A stretch of 41,841 bases of DNA from a virus, in IMG/VR virus record IMGVR_UViG_3300048929_000326, positions 1 to 41,841 of that record. One strand, written 5' to 3'. Position 1 is the first letter of the stretch. Each line of letters opens with the position of its first letter. The notes beneath the pieces were generated by a model that saw nothing but the letters and a program-made list of their open reading frames with translations, made no database searches and was not told the DNA's origin. The position numbers and the translations under genes are program-made. Positions 1-6,123 of the stretch are shown here, piece by piece.

Positions 1-401
1 CGGTAATCGAACCCTGGCTCGCTACCTTGATCCAGCCGTGCGAATTCTTGCGTGACGATAAAGCGGGCCGGCGCCCCATAGCCGCCCATCGAATTTTTTG
101 CGCTTAGGACACCACAGACGGCCTTCGTCTTATCGGAGTATGTTGCGCTCCTAAATTTCGCAGAATCAGGGTCGTTCAACATGGCAAGAACCCGTTGTTT
201 TGCAGCGTCAATAGTGCGGTCGCCCGATGCACCAGTCTTCCCTCCACTCTGCGGCACGATCCGACTCAGAGCGGCGTTGCACTCCGCTTTCTTGGCGGGG
301 AATTTCAAAGCTCCACAGGCTTCGCGCAATATGTCCGCATCTGTAGAGGCAGCGGCCATCACTGGCAAGAAAAGCGCCATAAGCAACGCTAGACGTTTCA
401 T
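1..401 (-). CDS. Exported hypothetical protein, 3' end outside window
   Basis: The gene reads leftward and leaves the window, so its C-terminus is unknown. The start is ATG at 401-399 with an AAAGGAGA ribosome-binding site just upstream. The first ~17 residues (MKRLALLMALFLPVMAAA) are a typical Sec signal peptide, so the product is likely periplasmic. The mature part has a conserved-looking segment DPDSAKFR...VCGVLSAKNSMGGY, a pattern I recall from small exported proteins of proteobacteria and prophages that have no known function. It converges on nothing visible and sits just downstream of the leftward repressor gene with an 11-nt gap, so it may be co-transcribed as a lysogenic conversion ('moron') gene. 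Function not assigned. Confidence 0.75.
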   Translation of the reverse strand, partial: MKRLALLMALFLPVMAAASTDADILREACGALKFPAKKAECNAALSRIVPQSGGKTGASGDRTIDAAKQRVLAMLNDPDSAKFRSATYSDKTKAVCGVLSAKNSMGGYGAPARFIVTQEFARLDQGSEPGFDY

Positions 402-412
402 CTCTTTCTCCT

Positions 413-1114
413 TTAAAAGCGCTCACCCTCACGCCAAACAATACGGCCGATGACCAAGCATTCGTTGCCGCGACATGCTCGCCGATAGTATTTCCGCTGA
501 TCCGGGTTGTCCGAAGAAAGCCACCATTGCCCCATGTCCCGCGAGAGTCGCTTCACGATTGCTTCTCCTTCGTAGTTCACCGCGTAGATGGCGTTATCCA
601 TGAGCGCCTTGTCAGCCAAATTAATTATGACCGTGTCGCCCTCATAGAGGGTCGGCTCCATGCTCTCACCCTTGACTTCAATAGCGATGAGGTGGGCTGG
701 ATCGTAACCACGGCGATCCACAATTCGTTTCGCCAGCCCCATGGTTCCGCCATCTCGGCGATCCGGTTCAGGCTGAAAGCCTGTGACGCCAGCCTGTAAC
801 TTCAAAGTGACCTTGGGAATTTTGTAGAGCAGAGGCGATTCTTCATCCAGTGGCACTACTTGACGAGCATCTACGGGGATCGGCGTAGGAGAAGTGGGCG
901 CAACCACCATTGGCCCTTCGCCGGTGTCCAGCCATGTTGCTGAGCAGCCGATTACGGCCTGCGCAGCTATGAGGCCTCGCTGAGAGATGCCGCGAGCCTC
1001 CCAATTGTTCACAGTCTGCGACGACATATTGAGTTCGCGCGCGATTTCCGCCTGGGTGGTCAGGCCCTTAAGTGTATTGGCTGCCTCATAGAGGCGGGTC
1101 ATTTGGATGTGCAT
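413..1114 (-). CDS. Phage repressor, CI/LexA-like with S24 self-cleavage domain
   Basis: This 233-residue protein is the probable lysogeny repressor. The N-terminal third has a helix-turn-helix (around residues 18-45, TQAEIARELNMSSQTVNNWE). The C-terminal half is a peptidase S24 fold: an Ala-Gly cleavage site at about 108-109 (LQAGV), the catalytic serine at about 151 (GESMEPTL) and lysine at about 188 (AIVKRL). This is the arrangement of RecA-stimulated self-cleaving repressors, so induction by SOS is expected. An ATG lies further upstream (1201), but it would place the coding region across the operators. The chosen start at 1114 has GGAG nine bases upstream. It is divergent from the Cro-like gene. 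Confidence 0.9.
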   Translation of the reverse strand: MHIQMTRLYEAANTLKGLTTQAEIARELNMSSQTVNNWEARGISQRGLIAAQAVIGCSATWLDTGEGPMVVAPTSPTPIPVDARQVVPLDEESPLLYKIPKVTLKLQAGVTGFQPEPDRRDGGTMGLAKRIVDRRGYDPAHLIAIEVKGESMEPTLYEGDTVIINLADKALMDNAIYAVNYEGEAIVKRLSRDMGQWWLSSDNPDQRKYYRRACRGNECLVIGRIVWREGERF

Positions 1115-1141
1115 GTGCGGATTCTCCACAATGTAAACAAA

Positions 1142-1178
1142 ACGTGTTACACGTGGCGTTGACATGTGTATAAACATG
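1142..1178. promoter_or_regulatory. Putative repressor/Cro operators
   Basis: Two inverted repeats lie between the divergent genes. ACGTGTTACACGT (1142-1154) is a perfect palindrome around its central base. CATGT-N6-ACATG (1163-1178) fills the spacer of the rightward promoter, where a bound repressor would block RNA polymerase. A related half-site, TGTAAACA, lies at about 1132-1139 on the repressor side. Operator function is inferred from position and symmetry. Confidence 0.65.
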
Positions 1179-1187
1179 GTGTTTAAT
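1159..1187 (+). promoter_or_regulatory. Early rightward promoter (pR-like)
   Basis: TTGACA (1159-1164), a 17-bp spacer and TTTAAT (1182-1187) form a near-consensus sigma-70 promoter pointing at the Cro-like gene. Its spacer contains an operator-like inverted repeat. It is the best candidate for driving the early operon. Confidence 0.8.
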
Positions 1188-1219
1188 GGGCGCGTCACCA
1201 ACTAACTTGGGCTTAGCAA

Positions 1220-1417
1220 ATGTCCGGCGATAAGCAGATTATTGAAACACTAGGCGGCCCGGCTAAGGTTTGCGAGCTGCTCGGGTATGCCAAGCATGGC
1301 GGCGTTCAGCGTGTGCAAAATTGGACCGTGCGAGGAATTCCCGCGAAGGTGAAGCTCGACAACCCGCATCTGTTCCCAAACCACGCCTCGAACAACCCCC
1401 TCCCACCTGCGGAATAA
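1220..1417 (+). CDS. Cro/YdaS-like HTH regulator
   Basis: A 65-residue protein, the first gene of the rightward transcript. The segment IIETLGGPAKVCELLGYAKHGGVQRVQNWTVRGIP is split here as IIETLGGPAKVCELLG and VQRVQNWTVRGIP. It fits the compact helix-turn-helix of Cro/YdaS-type phage regulators, in which the second helix (VQRVQNW) contacts DNA. Its position immediately after the operator-bearing promoter, divergent from the repressor, supports a Cro role: shutting off repressor synthesis and moderating early transcription. No strong Shine-Dalgarno is seen before the ATG. Confidence 0.75.
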   Translation: MSGDKQIIETLGGPAKVCELLGYAKHGGVQRVQNWTVRGIPAKVKLDNPHLFPNHASNNPLPPAE

Positions 1418-1561
1418 CACCGTCGAATTGCTCGGCCTGATTAGTCACGTCTAAAAAGTTGCAAATGGGAATTAATTTCATATCGGTATTAAAGATTCAC
1501 GGTTTCAATAAGTATCACATTTCTTTTCGTTAATAACCTCATTTGTTTTAAAGGCTCGCAA

Positions 1562-2005
1562 ATGAACATCCTCGACACCCTCTACAAGACCGCGCACGAC
1601 TTCGCCGGCGGCTGCGAAGCGCTGGCCCAGCGGCTGGGCATGTCCGCGCAAGTCCTGCGCAACAAGGTCAATCCGAACATCACGTCGAACACCGCCTCGT
1701 TGGAAGACGCGGACCGGATCATGGCGATCACCAACGACCACGCCGTCCTGCACGCGCTGGCGCGCAGCCACGGCTTCGTGTGCGTACGCGTCGATACCGG
1801 CTCCGTCGCGTCGGACATGGCCGTGCTGGAGCTGGTGATGCAGGTCTGGGCTGCTAGCGGAGACGTCGGCGCCGAGGTGCACGCCACGCTGGCCGACGGC
1901 GTCGTCGAGCCGCACGAGATTGAGCGCGTGAAGGCCGCGGTGTATCGCGTCAACCGCTCGCTGAGCGAGATGGTCGGCCGCCTGGAAGGCATGGTCGAAA
2001 AATGA
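1562..2005 (+). CDS. CII-like phage regulatory protein (Phage_CP76 family)
   Basis: This 147-residue protein begins MNILDTLYKTAHDFAGG and continues with an HTH-like region (LAQRLGMSAQVLRNKVNP). It then has an alpha-helical C-terminal half typical of the phage regulatory protein CII/CP76 family of beta- and gammaproteobacterial phages. These proteins act on phage early promoters during the lysis-lysogeny decision. An AAAGG motif precedes the start. The 144 bp upstream (1418-1561) are AT-rich by comparison and may hold a second promoter, but no clear -35/-10 pair stands out. Family assignment is by recognition of the sequence pattern; the exact target is unknown. Confidence 0.75.
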   Translation: MNILDTLYKTAHDFAGGCEALAQRLGMSAQVLRNKVNPNITSNTASLEDADRIMAITNDHAVLHALARSHGFVCVRVDTGSVASDMAVLELVMQVWAASGDVGAEVHATLADGVVEPHEIERVKAAVYRVNRSLSEMVGRLEGMVEK

Positions 2006-2035
2006 ATTCCCACCAACCCTGTAAAGGAGAGCTGC

Positions 2036-2269
2036 ATGAGCAAGATCGAAATCAATTTCGACCAGAACAAGCTGATCGACCATCTGCTGGAGACGTACAA
2101 GCTGCGCAACGATGCCGCGCTGTCGCGCAAGTTGGACGTGGCACCGCCGGTGATCAGCAAGATCCGTCACAACCGCCTGCCGATCGGTCCGGCAATCAAG
2201 CTGCGCATGATGCGCCGCTTCGGGATCTCGCTGGAGAAGATCGACGAGCTGGCTCCGGAGGCTGCTTGA
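2036..2269 (+). CDS. Small HTH protein
   Basis: A 77-residue protein with a helix-turn-helix pattern (DAALSRKLDVAPPVISKIRH, residues about 25-44) of the lambda-repressor superfamily. The start has AAAGGAG seven to eight bases upstream. It is cotranscribed with the CII-like gene, 30 bp downstream of it, and its stop overlaps the start of the next small gene. It is probably an auxiliary early regulator; no specific target can be inferred. Confidence 0.7.
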   Translation: MSKIEINFDQNKLIDHLLETYKLRNDAALSRKLDVAPPVISKIRHNRLPIGPAIKLRMMRRFGISLEKIDELAPEAA

Positions 2270-2364
2270 GCACGCCGGCGAAAGAGGCTCCGTTGGAGCC
2301 GCATCACGTCATGACGCGGCGGTACTACGAGCGTCTGGCCCGCGAAGCGGCGGCCCAGAAATAG
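2266..2364 (+). CDS. Small hypothetical protein (TTG start)
   Basis: A 32-residue reading frame starts at TTG (2266) inside the stop of the preceding gene (TTGA overlap) with GGAGG 4-5 bases upstream. It ends three bases before a strong hairpin. The product, beginning STPAKEAPLEPHHVM and ending YERLAREAAAQK, has no recognisable domain. The translational coupling and good ribosome-binding site argue that it is real, but it is short. Confidence 0.45.
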   Translation: MSTPAKEAPLEPHHVMTRRYYERLAREAAAQK

Positions 2365-2366
2365 GA

Positions 2367-2389
2367 AAGGCCCGCTTGGGGCGGGCCTT
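2367..2389 (+). terminator. Strong hairpin without long T-tract
   Basis: AAGGCCCGC (2367-2375), a five-base loop and GCGGGCCTT (2381-2389) form a perfect 9-bp stem. Only two T residues follow, so it could be an attenuator or RNA-stabilising hairpin rather than a full intrinsic terminator. Confidence 0.55.
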
Positions 2390-2420
2390 CGGTACAACGA
2401 AACGAACAGGGACATTATCC

Positions 2421-2771
2421 ATGAAAATTCCACAGAAGCATAGCAGGGCGCGGGCGATCCTCGAAACGCTGCTGTCCGAGCCGGCTACGATCTACCAGGG
2501 TATTGAGCGCCATGGTCTCATGGGCGTCGGTGAGCAGAACATCCGCAATCTGTACCAGAAGCTGGAAGTCGATCAGTGCGTCGTCAAGAACGGCCTGGTC
2601 TACATCGTCACCGAGCGCGCCCGCGCCGAACTGACGCCTGTAGTCGCTAGAACCAACGACGCACCACCTACTGAACCCGCATACCGTGGCAACTGGCAGA
2701 TCGGCGCGCTGACCGCCGCCACTGCGCGCCGCGCTGGCGCCGCCTTCGGCCTCGATTGGATTCGCCCATGA
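2421..2771 (+). CDS. Hypothetical early protein, winged-helix-like
   Basis: A 116-residue protein (start MKIPQKHSRARAILETLL, with AGGGA upstream). The first ~70 residues (…LSEPATIYQGIERHG…IRNLYQKLEVD…KNGLVYIVTER) read like a small winged helix: three helices followed by a two-strand wing. The tail is Ala/Thr-rich with a final GLDWIRP. I do not recognise the family with certainty. It overlaps the next small gene by an ATGA, so it is part of the early operon. Confidence 0.55.
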   Translation: MKIPQKHSRARAILETLLSEPATIYQGIERHGLMGVGEQNIRNLYQKLEVDQCVVKNGLVYIVTERARAELTPVVARTNDAPPTEPAYRGNWQIGALTAATARRAGAAFGLDWIRP

Positions 2772-2878
2772 GCGCCGCCTATCGTTGCGTTGGATGCCAG
2801 CGCGAGCGTGGCTCGGCTCACGCTGCCGCATGCCCATTCCGTATGCTTTCCTGCCTGTTCACTCCGGAGGCCGCATGA
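2768..2878 (+). CDS. Tiny cysteine-rich protein (possible zinc finger)
   Basis: A 36-residue frame is coupled at both ends: its ATG overlaps the stop of the gene before (ATGA at 2768) and its stop overlaps the next start (ATGA at 2875). It contains CVGC at 7-10, then C22 and C29 with H18, which could bind one zinc ion. Small zinc-ribbon proteins are common in phage early operons. The call rests on the double coupling and the cysteine spacing only. Confidence 0.4.
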   Translation: MSAAYRCVGCQRERGSAHAAACPFRMLSCLFTPEAA

Positions 2879-3171
2879 ATACCGGTGCCGAGGTGATGAT
2901 CGCTGGGGGGGGGCATCAGTTCCAGCACGGGCGCCTGCACACGCTGGATGCTACGTCCTACACGATTCCGTTCGCACATGTGCAACTGCGGGGCGTCAAG
3001 GGCACGTTGCTGAAGAACCGCTGGGCATTCGTGCCAGCGAAGTACTTGGTCGAGTTCGACGTGGAAGCGCTACGCGAGGGCGAGATGCGCAGGATGGCGG
3101 AGCGTTACGGCGCCGACTCGGATGCATACAAGCGCCTGCTCAATCAGATGGAGGCCGCGTATGAAGCGTGA
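2875..3171 (+). CDS. Hypothetical early protein
   Basis: A 98-residue protein starting MNTGAEVMIAGGGHQFQHG, with GGAGG correctly placed upstream. No known domain is recognised. The middle (LLKNRWAFVPAKYLVEFDVEAL) looks like a small beta-rich fold, followed by a charged helix. A run of nine G residues near its start (about 2905-2913) is a slippage-prone stretch that would shift the frame if its length varied. It overlaps the next frame by 11 bases. Confidence 0.6.
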   Translation: MNTGAEVMIAGGGHQFQHGRLHTLDATSYTIPFAHVQLRGVKGTLLKNRWAFVPAKYLVEFDVEALREGEMRRMAERYGADSDAYKRLLNQMEAAYEA

Positions 3172-3268
3172 CTCCATGACACTGCCTCTCGATCTCGGCC
3201 ACGAACTGATCATCGACAACTTTGCGGGCGGCGGCGGCACCAGCACCGGCCTGGAGGCGCGATGCTGA
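3161..3268 (+). pseudogene. N-terminal remnant of a DNA cytosine-5 methyltransferase
   Basis: A 35-residue frame contains LIIDNFAGGGGTSTGLEA, which matches motif I (the AdoMet-binding FxGxG loop) of phage C5 cytosine methyltransferases. It then stops at 3268. The motifs for catalysis (PC loop, ENV, QRR) are absent nearby, so the rest of the gene has been lost, apparently by a deletion joining it to the start of the radical-SAM gene, which overlaps it by 7 bases. It cannot be an active enzyme. The identification rests on motif I alone. Confidence 0.65.
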
Positions 3269-4167
3269 TCGAAAAAAGCAAATGGGTCGGCGGCCTAGCC
3301 GAGTGGACGGAGGGCGACACGATGTTCCTGTCGGTGGCCTTCACGTGGAAGCTCGACGAAGCCTACTCGCGCGCGTTGTTCGCCAAGGCCTGCGGAATGA
3401 AAGTGCTGGCCGGCGGCCCGGCGCTGTTTCTCTCGAAGATGCAGCACGAGCTGGTCGACGTCGCAGAGATCGGCGCGTCATATCCGGACGCGATCGCGCG
3501 CCACAATCCGATGGCGACGATCGCCAGTCGTGGCTGCCCGGTAGGCTGCCACTTCTGTATCGTTCCGGCCATGGAAGGGAGGGAATTCACCCTGCTGCCG
3601 GAATTCGAGGTACGGCCGATCCTATGCGACAACAACCTGTCGGCGCTGCCTGGCGCGTATCAGGACTTCATCATCGAGCGCTACATCGGCGCCGGCGTGC
3701 CGCTGCTCGATGCGAATTCGGGCTTCGAGCCCCACACCTTTGACGCCGAGGTGTATGCGCGCTGGAAGCCGTTAATCAATGCCGGGCGCGGCCCCTGGAG
3801 GTTCGCATACGACGAAACCGGCGAGCGAGACGACGTCCTTCGCGTCATGCGCATGCTCAAGGACGAGCCACAGAAGCGCAAACGCGTCTACGTCCTGATC
3901 GGCAACGAGCCCTACGCCGAGTGCATGGCGCGCATCCAGGAAGTGATCGACCACGGCTGCGAGCCTCACGTCCAGCCCTACATGAAGCTGGTGGCGCTCG
4001 ATCGGGAGCCACATGTTCGCTTCGACTGGACGACCCAGAAGTTGAAGGACGTGGCCCGCTGGGCGAACGGTTTCCTGTGGAAGAAAACTCCGTTCGAAGA
4101 ATACGACCGCAGTATGCGCAAACGCCTGGTCGACACCTTCGATATTCAACGAGGCCTATTCGTATGA
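3262..4167 (+). CDS. Phage radical-SAM protein
   Basis: A 301-residue protein with the radical-SAM cluster motif CPVGCHFC (C92, C96, C99), which binds a 4Fe-4S cluster and S-adenosylmethionine. The preceding part (MFLSVAFTWKL…AYSRAL…VLAGGPALF) is the lead-in region seen in uncharacterised phage radical-SAM proteins. Later segments fit the half-barrel (VPLLDANSGFEP, WRFAYDETGE, RVYVLIGNEP). The substrate is unknown. It is overlapped by the truncated methyltransferase upstream and by ATGA with the HNH gene downstream. The proximity to a DNA-modification remnant makes a nucleic-acid substrate conceivable, but this is speculation. Confidence 0.8.
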   Translation: MLIEKSKWVGGLAEWTEGDTMFLSVAFTWKLDEAYSRALFAKACGMKVLAGGPALFLSKMQHELVDVAEIGASYPDAIARHNPMATIASRGCPVGCHFCIVPAMEGREFTLLPEFEVRPILCDNNLSALPGAYQDFIIERYIGAGVPLLDANSGFEPHTFDAEVYARWKPLINAGRGPWRFAYDETGERDDVLRVMRMLKDEPQKRKRVYVLIGNEPYAECMARIQEVIDHGCEPHVQPYMKLVALDREPHVRFDWTTQKLKDVARWANGFLWKKTPFEEYDRSMRKRLVDTFDIQRGLFV

Positions 4168-4568
4168 CCTACCGCTACAAGACCGTCAAGATCGGCGGAA
4201 AAACGAAGCTGCTGCACCGGCATATCATGGAGCAGCAGCTGGGCCGCGTGCTGCGCGCCGATGAGCACGTGCATCACAAGAACGGCGATCGGCACGACAA
4301 CCGGATCGAGAACTTGGAAGTGATGGTGGCAGCGGACCATCTCCGCGAGCACAAGCAGAAGCACGCGCTGCAGGCGACCTGCACTGTGTGCGGGACCCAG
4401 TTCACGCCGGCGCCGACGAAGCGTGGTCGCGCGAAGACCTGCTCGCCGGGCTGCGCGAACGTACAGCGCTCGCGTACCGAGAAGGCGACGAAGACGTGCC
4501 CGCCGATGGCCCGTGCGCTAATTCAGGCGAATTTCAAGCATGAACAACAGATTGTGAGGGCAGCGTAA
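4164..4568 (+). CDS. HNH endonuclease with C-terminal zinc finger
   Basis: A 134-residue protein. The N-terminal half (LHRHIMEQQLGR…DEHVHHKNGDRHDNRIENLEV, residues about 20-55) is an HNH_3-type homing-endonuclease-like fold, with the HHKNGDRxDNRxxNL signature that coordinates a metal ion. The C-terminal half has CTVC and CSPGC pairs (a zinc finger) for DNA contact. It starts by ATGA overlap with the radical-SAM gene, so it is in the early operon rather than a free-standing intron nuclease. The role may be DNA nicking or mobility. Confidence 0.8.
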   Translation: MTYRYKTVKIGGKTKLLHRHIMEQQLGRVLRADEHVHHKNGDRHDNRIENLEVMVAADHLREHKQKHALQATCTVCGTQFTPAPTKRGRAKTCSPGCANVQRSRTEKATKTCPPMARALIQANFKHEQQIVRAA

Positions 4569-5326
4569 TGGCGGGCGAATGGCTCAAGATGGAAAGCTCC
4601 ACTCCCGACAAGCCGGAGGTGTTTGCGATTACCGCGACGATGGGCTGGGATGATCCGGACCTGACCGTGGGAAAACTCTTCCGCGTCTGGCGATGGTTTG
4701 ATCAGCAAACTGTAAACGGTAACGCTGCTGGCGTTACGCCAGCGTTACTTGATCGTATCGCGGGCGCTACAGGATTCGCAAAAGCGATGATCAGCCAGTA
4801 CTGGTTGGTTGAAACGGAAGACGGTTTGGCGCTGCCCAATTTCGAAAAACACAACGGCGCAACTGCAAAAGGGCGCGCGCAGACCGCAAAAAGGGTCGCA
4901 AACCACCGGTCTCCCTCCTCTGGTAACGATGAATGTAACGCACAGACCGTTACAGGAGCGTTAGCTAGAGAAGAGAAGAGAAGAGAAGAAGTAAACAATA
5001 AAAAAAATAAACAAAAAAAGCCGCCAGCTGCGCCGGCGTTCGATCCGGTACCGGCCTTGCATCTGCTCGGAGTCGCTGACCAGACTGCGGCTGACTGGCT
5101 GGCTCTGCGCAAGTCGAAACGCGCGACCGTCACCAAGACCGTGGTGGACAACTTCCTGCGAGAGGCCGCGAAAGCGAGCATGGACCTCGACTCCGTGCTG
5201 GCCCTCTGCTGCGTTCGTGGCTGGGTGGGCTTCGAGGCTGCCTGGCTGCATCGCGACAGCGCCGCGGCGCCGGGCCGATTCGACGCCACGGCCCACGTGA
5301 ACCGCAACCGCCCGAGGCCGCAGTGA
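4568..5326 (+). CDS. Replication initiator, lambda O-like
   Basis: A 252-residue protein. The N-terminal ~105 residues (EWLKMESSTPDKPEVFAI…LFRVWRWFDQQT…) resemble the winged-helix DNA-binding part of phage replication proteins O/DnaT-like. A Lys/Glu/Asn-rich linker (about 135-155) joins it to a C-terminal helical domain. It is followed by a P-like gene with GTGA overlap, the same gene order as lambda O-P. The gene carries an apparent origin: seven phased GTAACG repeats followed by an A-rich stretch. The linker is encoded by low-complexity DNA, as in lambda O. The initiator is expected to bind these repeats. Confidence 0.75.
   Translation: MAGEWLKMESSTPDKPEVFAITATMGWDDPDLTVGKLFRVWRWFDQQTVNGNAAGVTPALLDRIAGATGFAKAMISQYWLVETEDGLALPNFEKHNGATAKGRAQTAKRVANHRSPSSGNDECNAQTVTGALAREEKRREEVNNKKNKQKKPPAAPAFDPVPALHLLGVADQTAADWLALRKSKRATVTKTVVDNFLREAAKASMDLDSVLALCCVRGWVGFEAAWLHRDSAAAPGRFDATAHVNRNRPRPQ
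4712..5020. other. Putative replication origin: phased GTAACG iterons plus A-rich tract
   Basis: The core GTAACG occurs in two clusters inside the O-like gene. Cluster 1 is at 4719 (forward), 4731 and 4742 (reverse). Cluster 2 is at 4923 and 4935 (forward), 4948 (reverse) and an imperfect reverse copy at 4958. Within clusters the copies are 11-13 bp apart, about one helical turn. An AGAGA tandem repeat and an A-rich segment (4991-5020, almost only A with a few T, C and G) follow directly, resembling a DNA-unwinding element. The layout mirrors lambda ori. Function is inferred. Confidence 0.6.
4966..4990 (+). repeat. Pentanucleotide tandem repeat (AGAGA x4-5)
   Basis: Four perfect copies of AGAGA and a degenerate fifth lie in the linker-coding region of the O-like gene. 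A change in copy number shifts the reading frame (5 is not a multiple of 3), so this is a potential slippage site as well as part of the origin region. Confidence 0.7.
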
Positions 5327-6108
5327 GCACCGCAGCCAACCTGACCGCGCCTGGCGCCGCGCAAGGTGTCGCCACCACTGCGCCGAATTCGCGCTGGCTC
5401 GACGTGCATCCAGCGCTCGGCATCTCGTTGATGGACCATCTGTGGAACCGTCTGGACGGCGCGTACCCCAAAAAATGGAGGGAAAGTTTCCCGAGTCAGC
5501 AGTCGATCGACAACTGGCGCGAGAGCTGGGTCGAAGCCTTTGAGGAGGAGTTCGTGTCGCCGGAGGAGGTCAAATCCGGTCTCAAGGAATGCCGCCGCCG
5601 ATTCCCGTGGCCGCCCTCGTGCGCCGAGTTCATTCAGGTTTGCAAGCCGTACATGGACGCCGTGGCCGCCTACCACGAGGCCGTAGACGGCCTCCAGGCG
5701 CGCGGAAAGGGTGAGGCAGGGGTGTGGTCCCACCCCGCGATCTTCTGGGCCACGACGGGCCTCTCGCGCGATTTGATGGAGCAGACGCATGCACAGGTGA
5801 AGGATCGGTGGGCGGCGGCGCTAAAGCGGCAGCTAACTCGTGGTGCGTGGGAACCGATTCCGGCCGCCCGCGTCCTGCTGCCGCCACCGGAGCGCGAGGC
5901 CATGTCGAAGGAATCGGCGGAACAGTTTCTGCGCAACGTCGGCGCCGCCGGCATCGGGCAGGCGCCGAAAGAGGGCATCGACCACAAGCGTTGGGCACGC
6001 GTGGTTTTGGAGCGGCACGCCAAAGGTGACGCAGCTATCACACTCGCAGTCCTGCATGACGCGCAAGAAGCGCTTGGCATGCGCGGCCGTAGCGCAGTCT
6101 ATTTTTGA
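5323..6108 (+). CDS. Replication protein P-like (helicase loader candidate)
   Basis: A 261-residue protein with a GTG start overlapping the O-like stop (GTGA). Segments such as WLDVHPALGISLMDHLWNRL, SIDNWRESWVEAFEE and CRRRFPWPPSCAEFIQ resemble the replication P proteins of lambda-like phages of betaproteobacteria, which recruit and load the host DnaB helicase at the origin. Position next to the O-like initiator supports this. No ATPase motif is visible, consistent with a P-type rather than DnaC-type loader. The C-terminal third is less typical. Confidence 0.75.
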   Translation: MSTAANLTAPGAAQGVATTAPNSRWLDVHPALGISLMDHLWNRLDGAYPKKWRESFPSQQSIDNWRESWVEAFEEEFVSPEEVKSGLKECRRRFPWPPSCAEFIQVCKPYMDAVAAYHEAVDGLQARGKGEAGVWSHPAIFWATTGLSRDLMEQTHAQVKDRWAAALKRQLTRGAWEPIPAARVLLPPPEREAMSKESAEQFLRNVGAAGIGQAPKEGIDHKRWARVVLERHAKGDAAITLAVLHDAQEALGMRGRSAVYF

Positions 6109-6123
6109 TCGCATCGGAGTTGC

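Noticed and set aside
2002-2364. Long plus-strand frame beginning at 2002 as one gene
   Set aside because: Its first ~88 codons shadow the HTH gene in another frame; only the end (from TTG 2266) has a ribosome-binding site and coupling.
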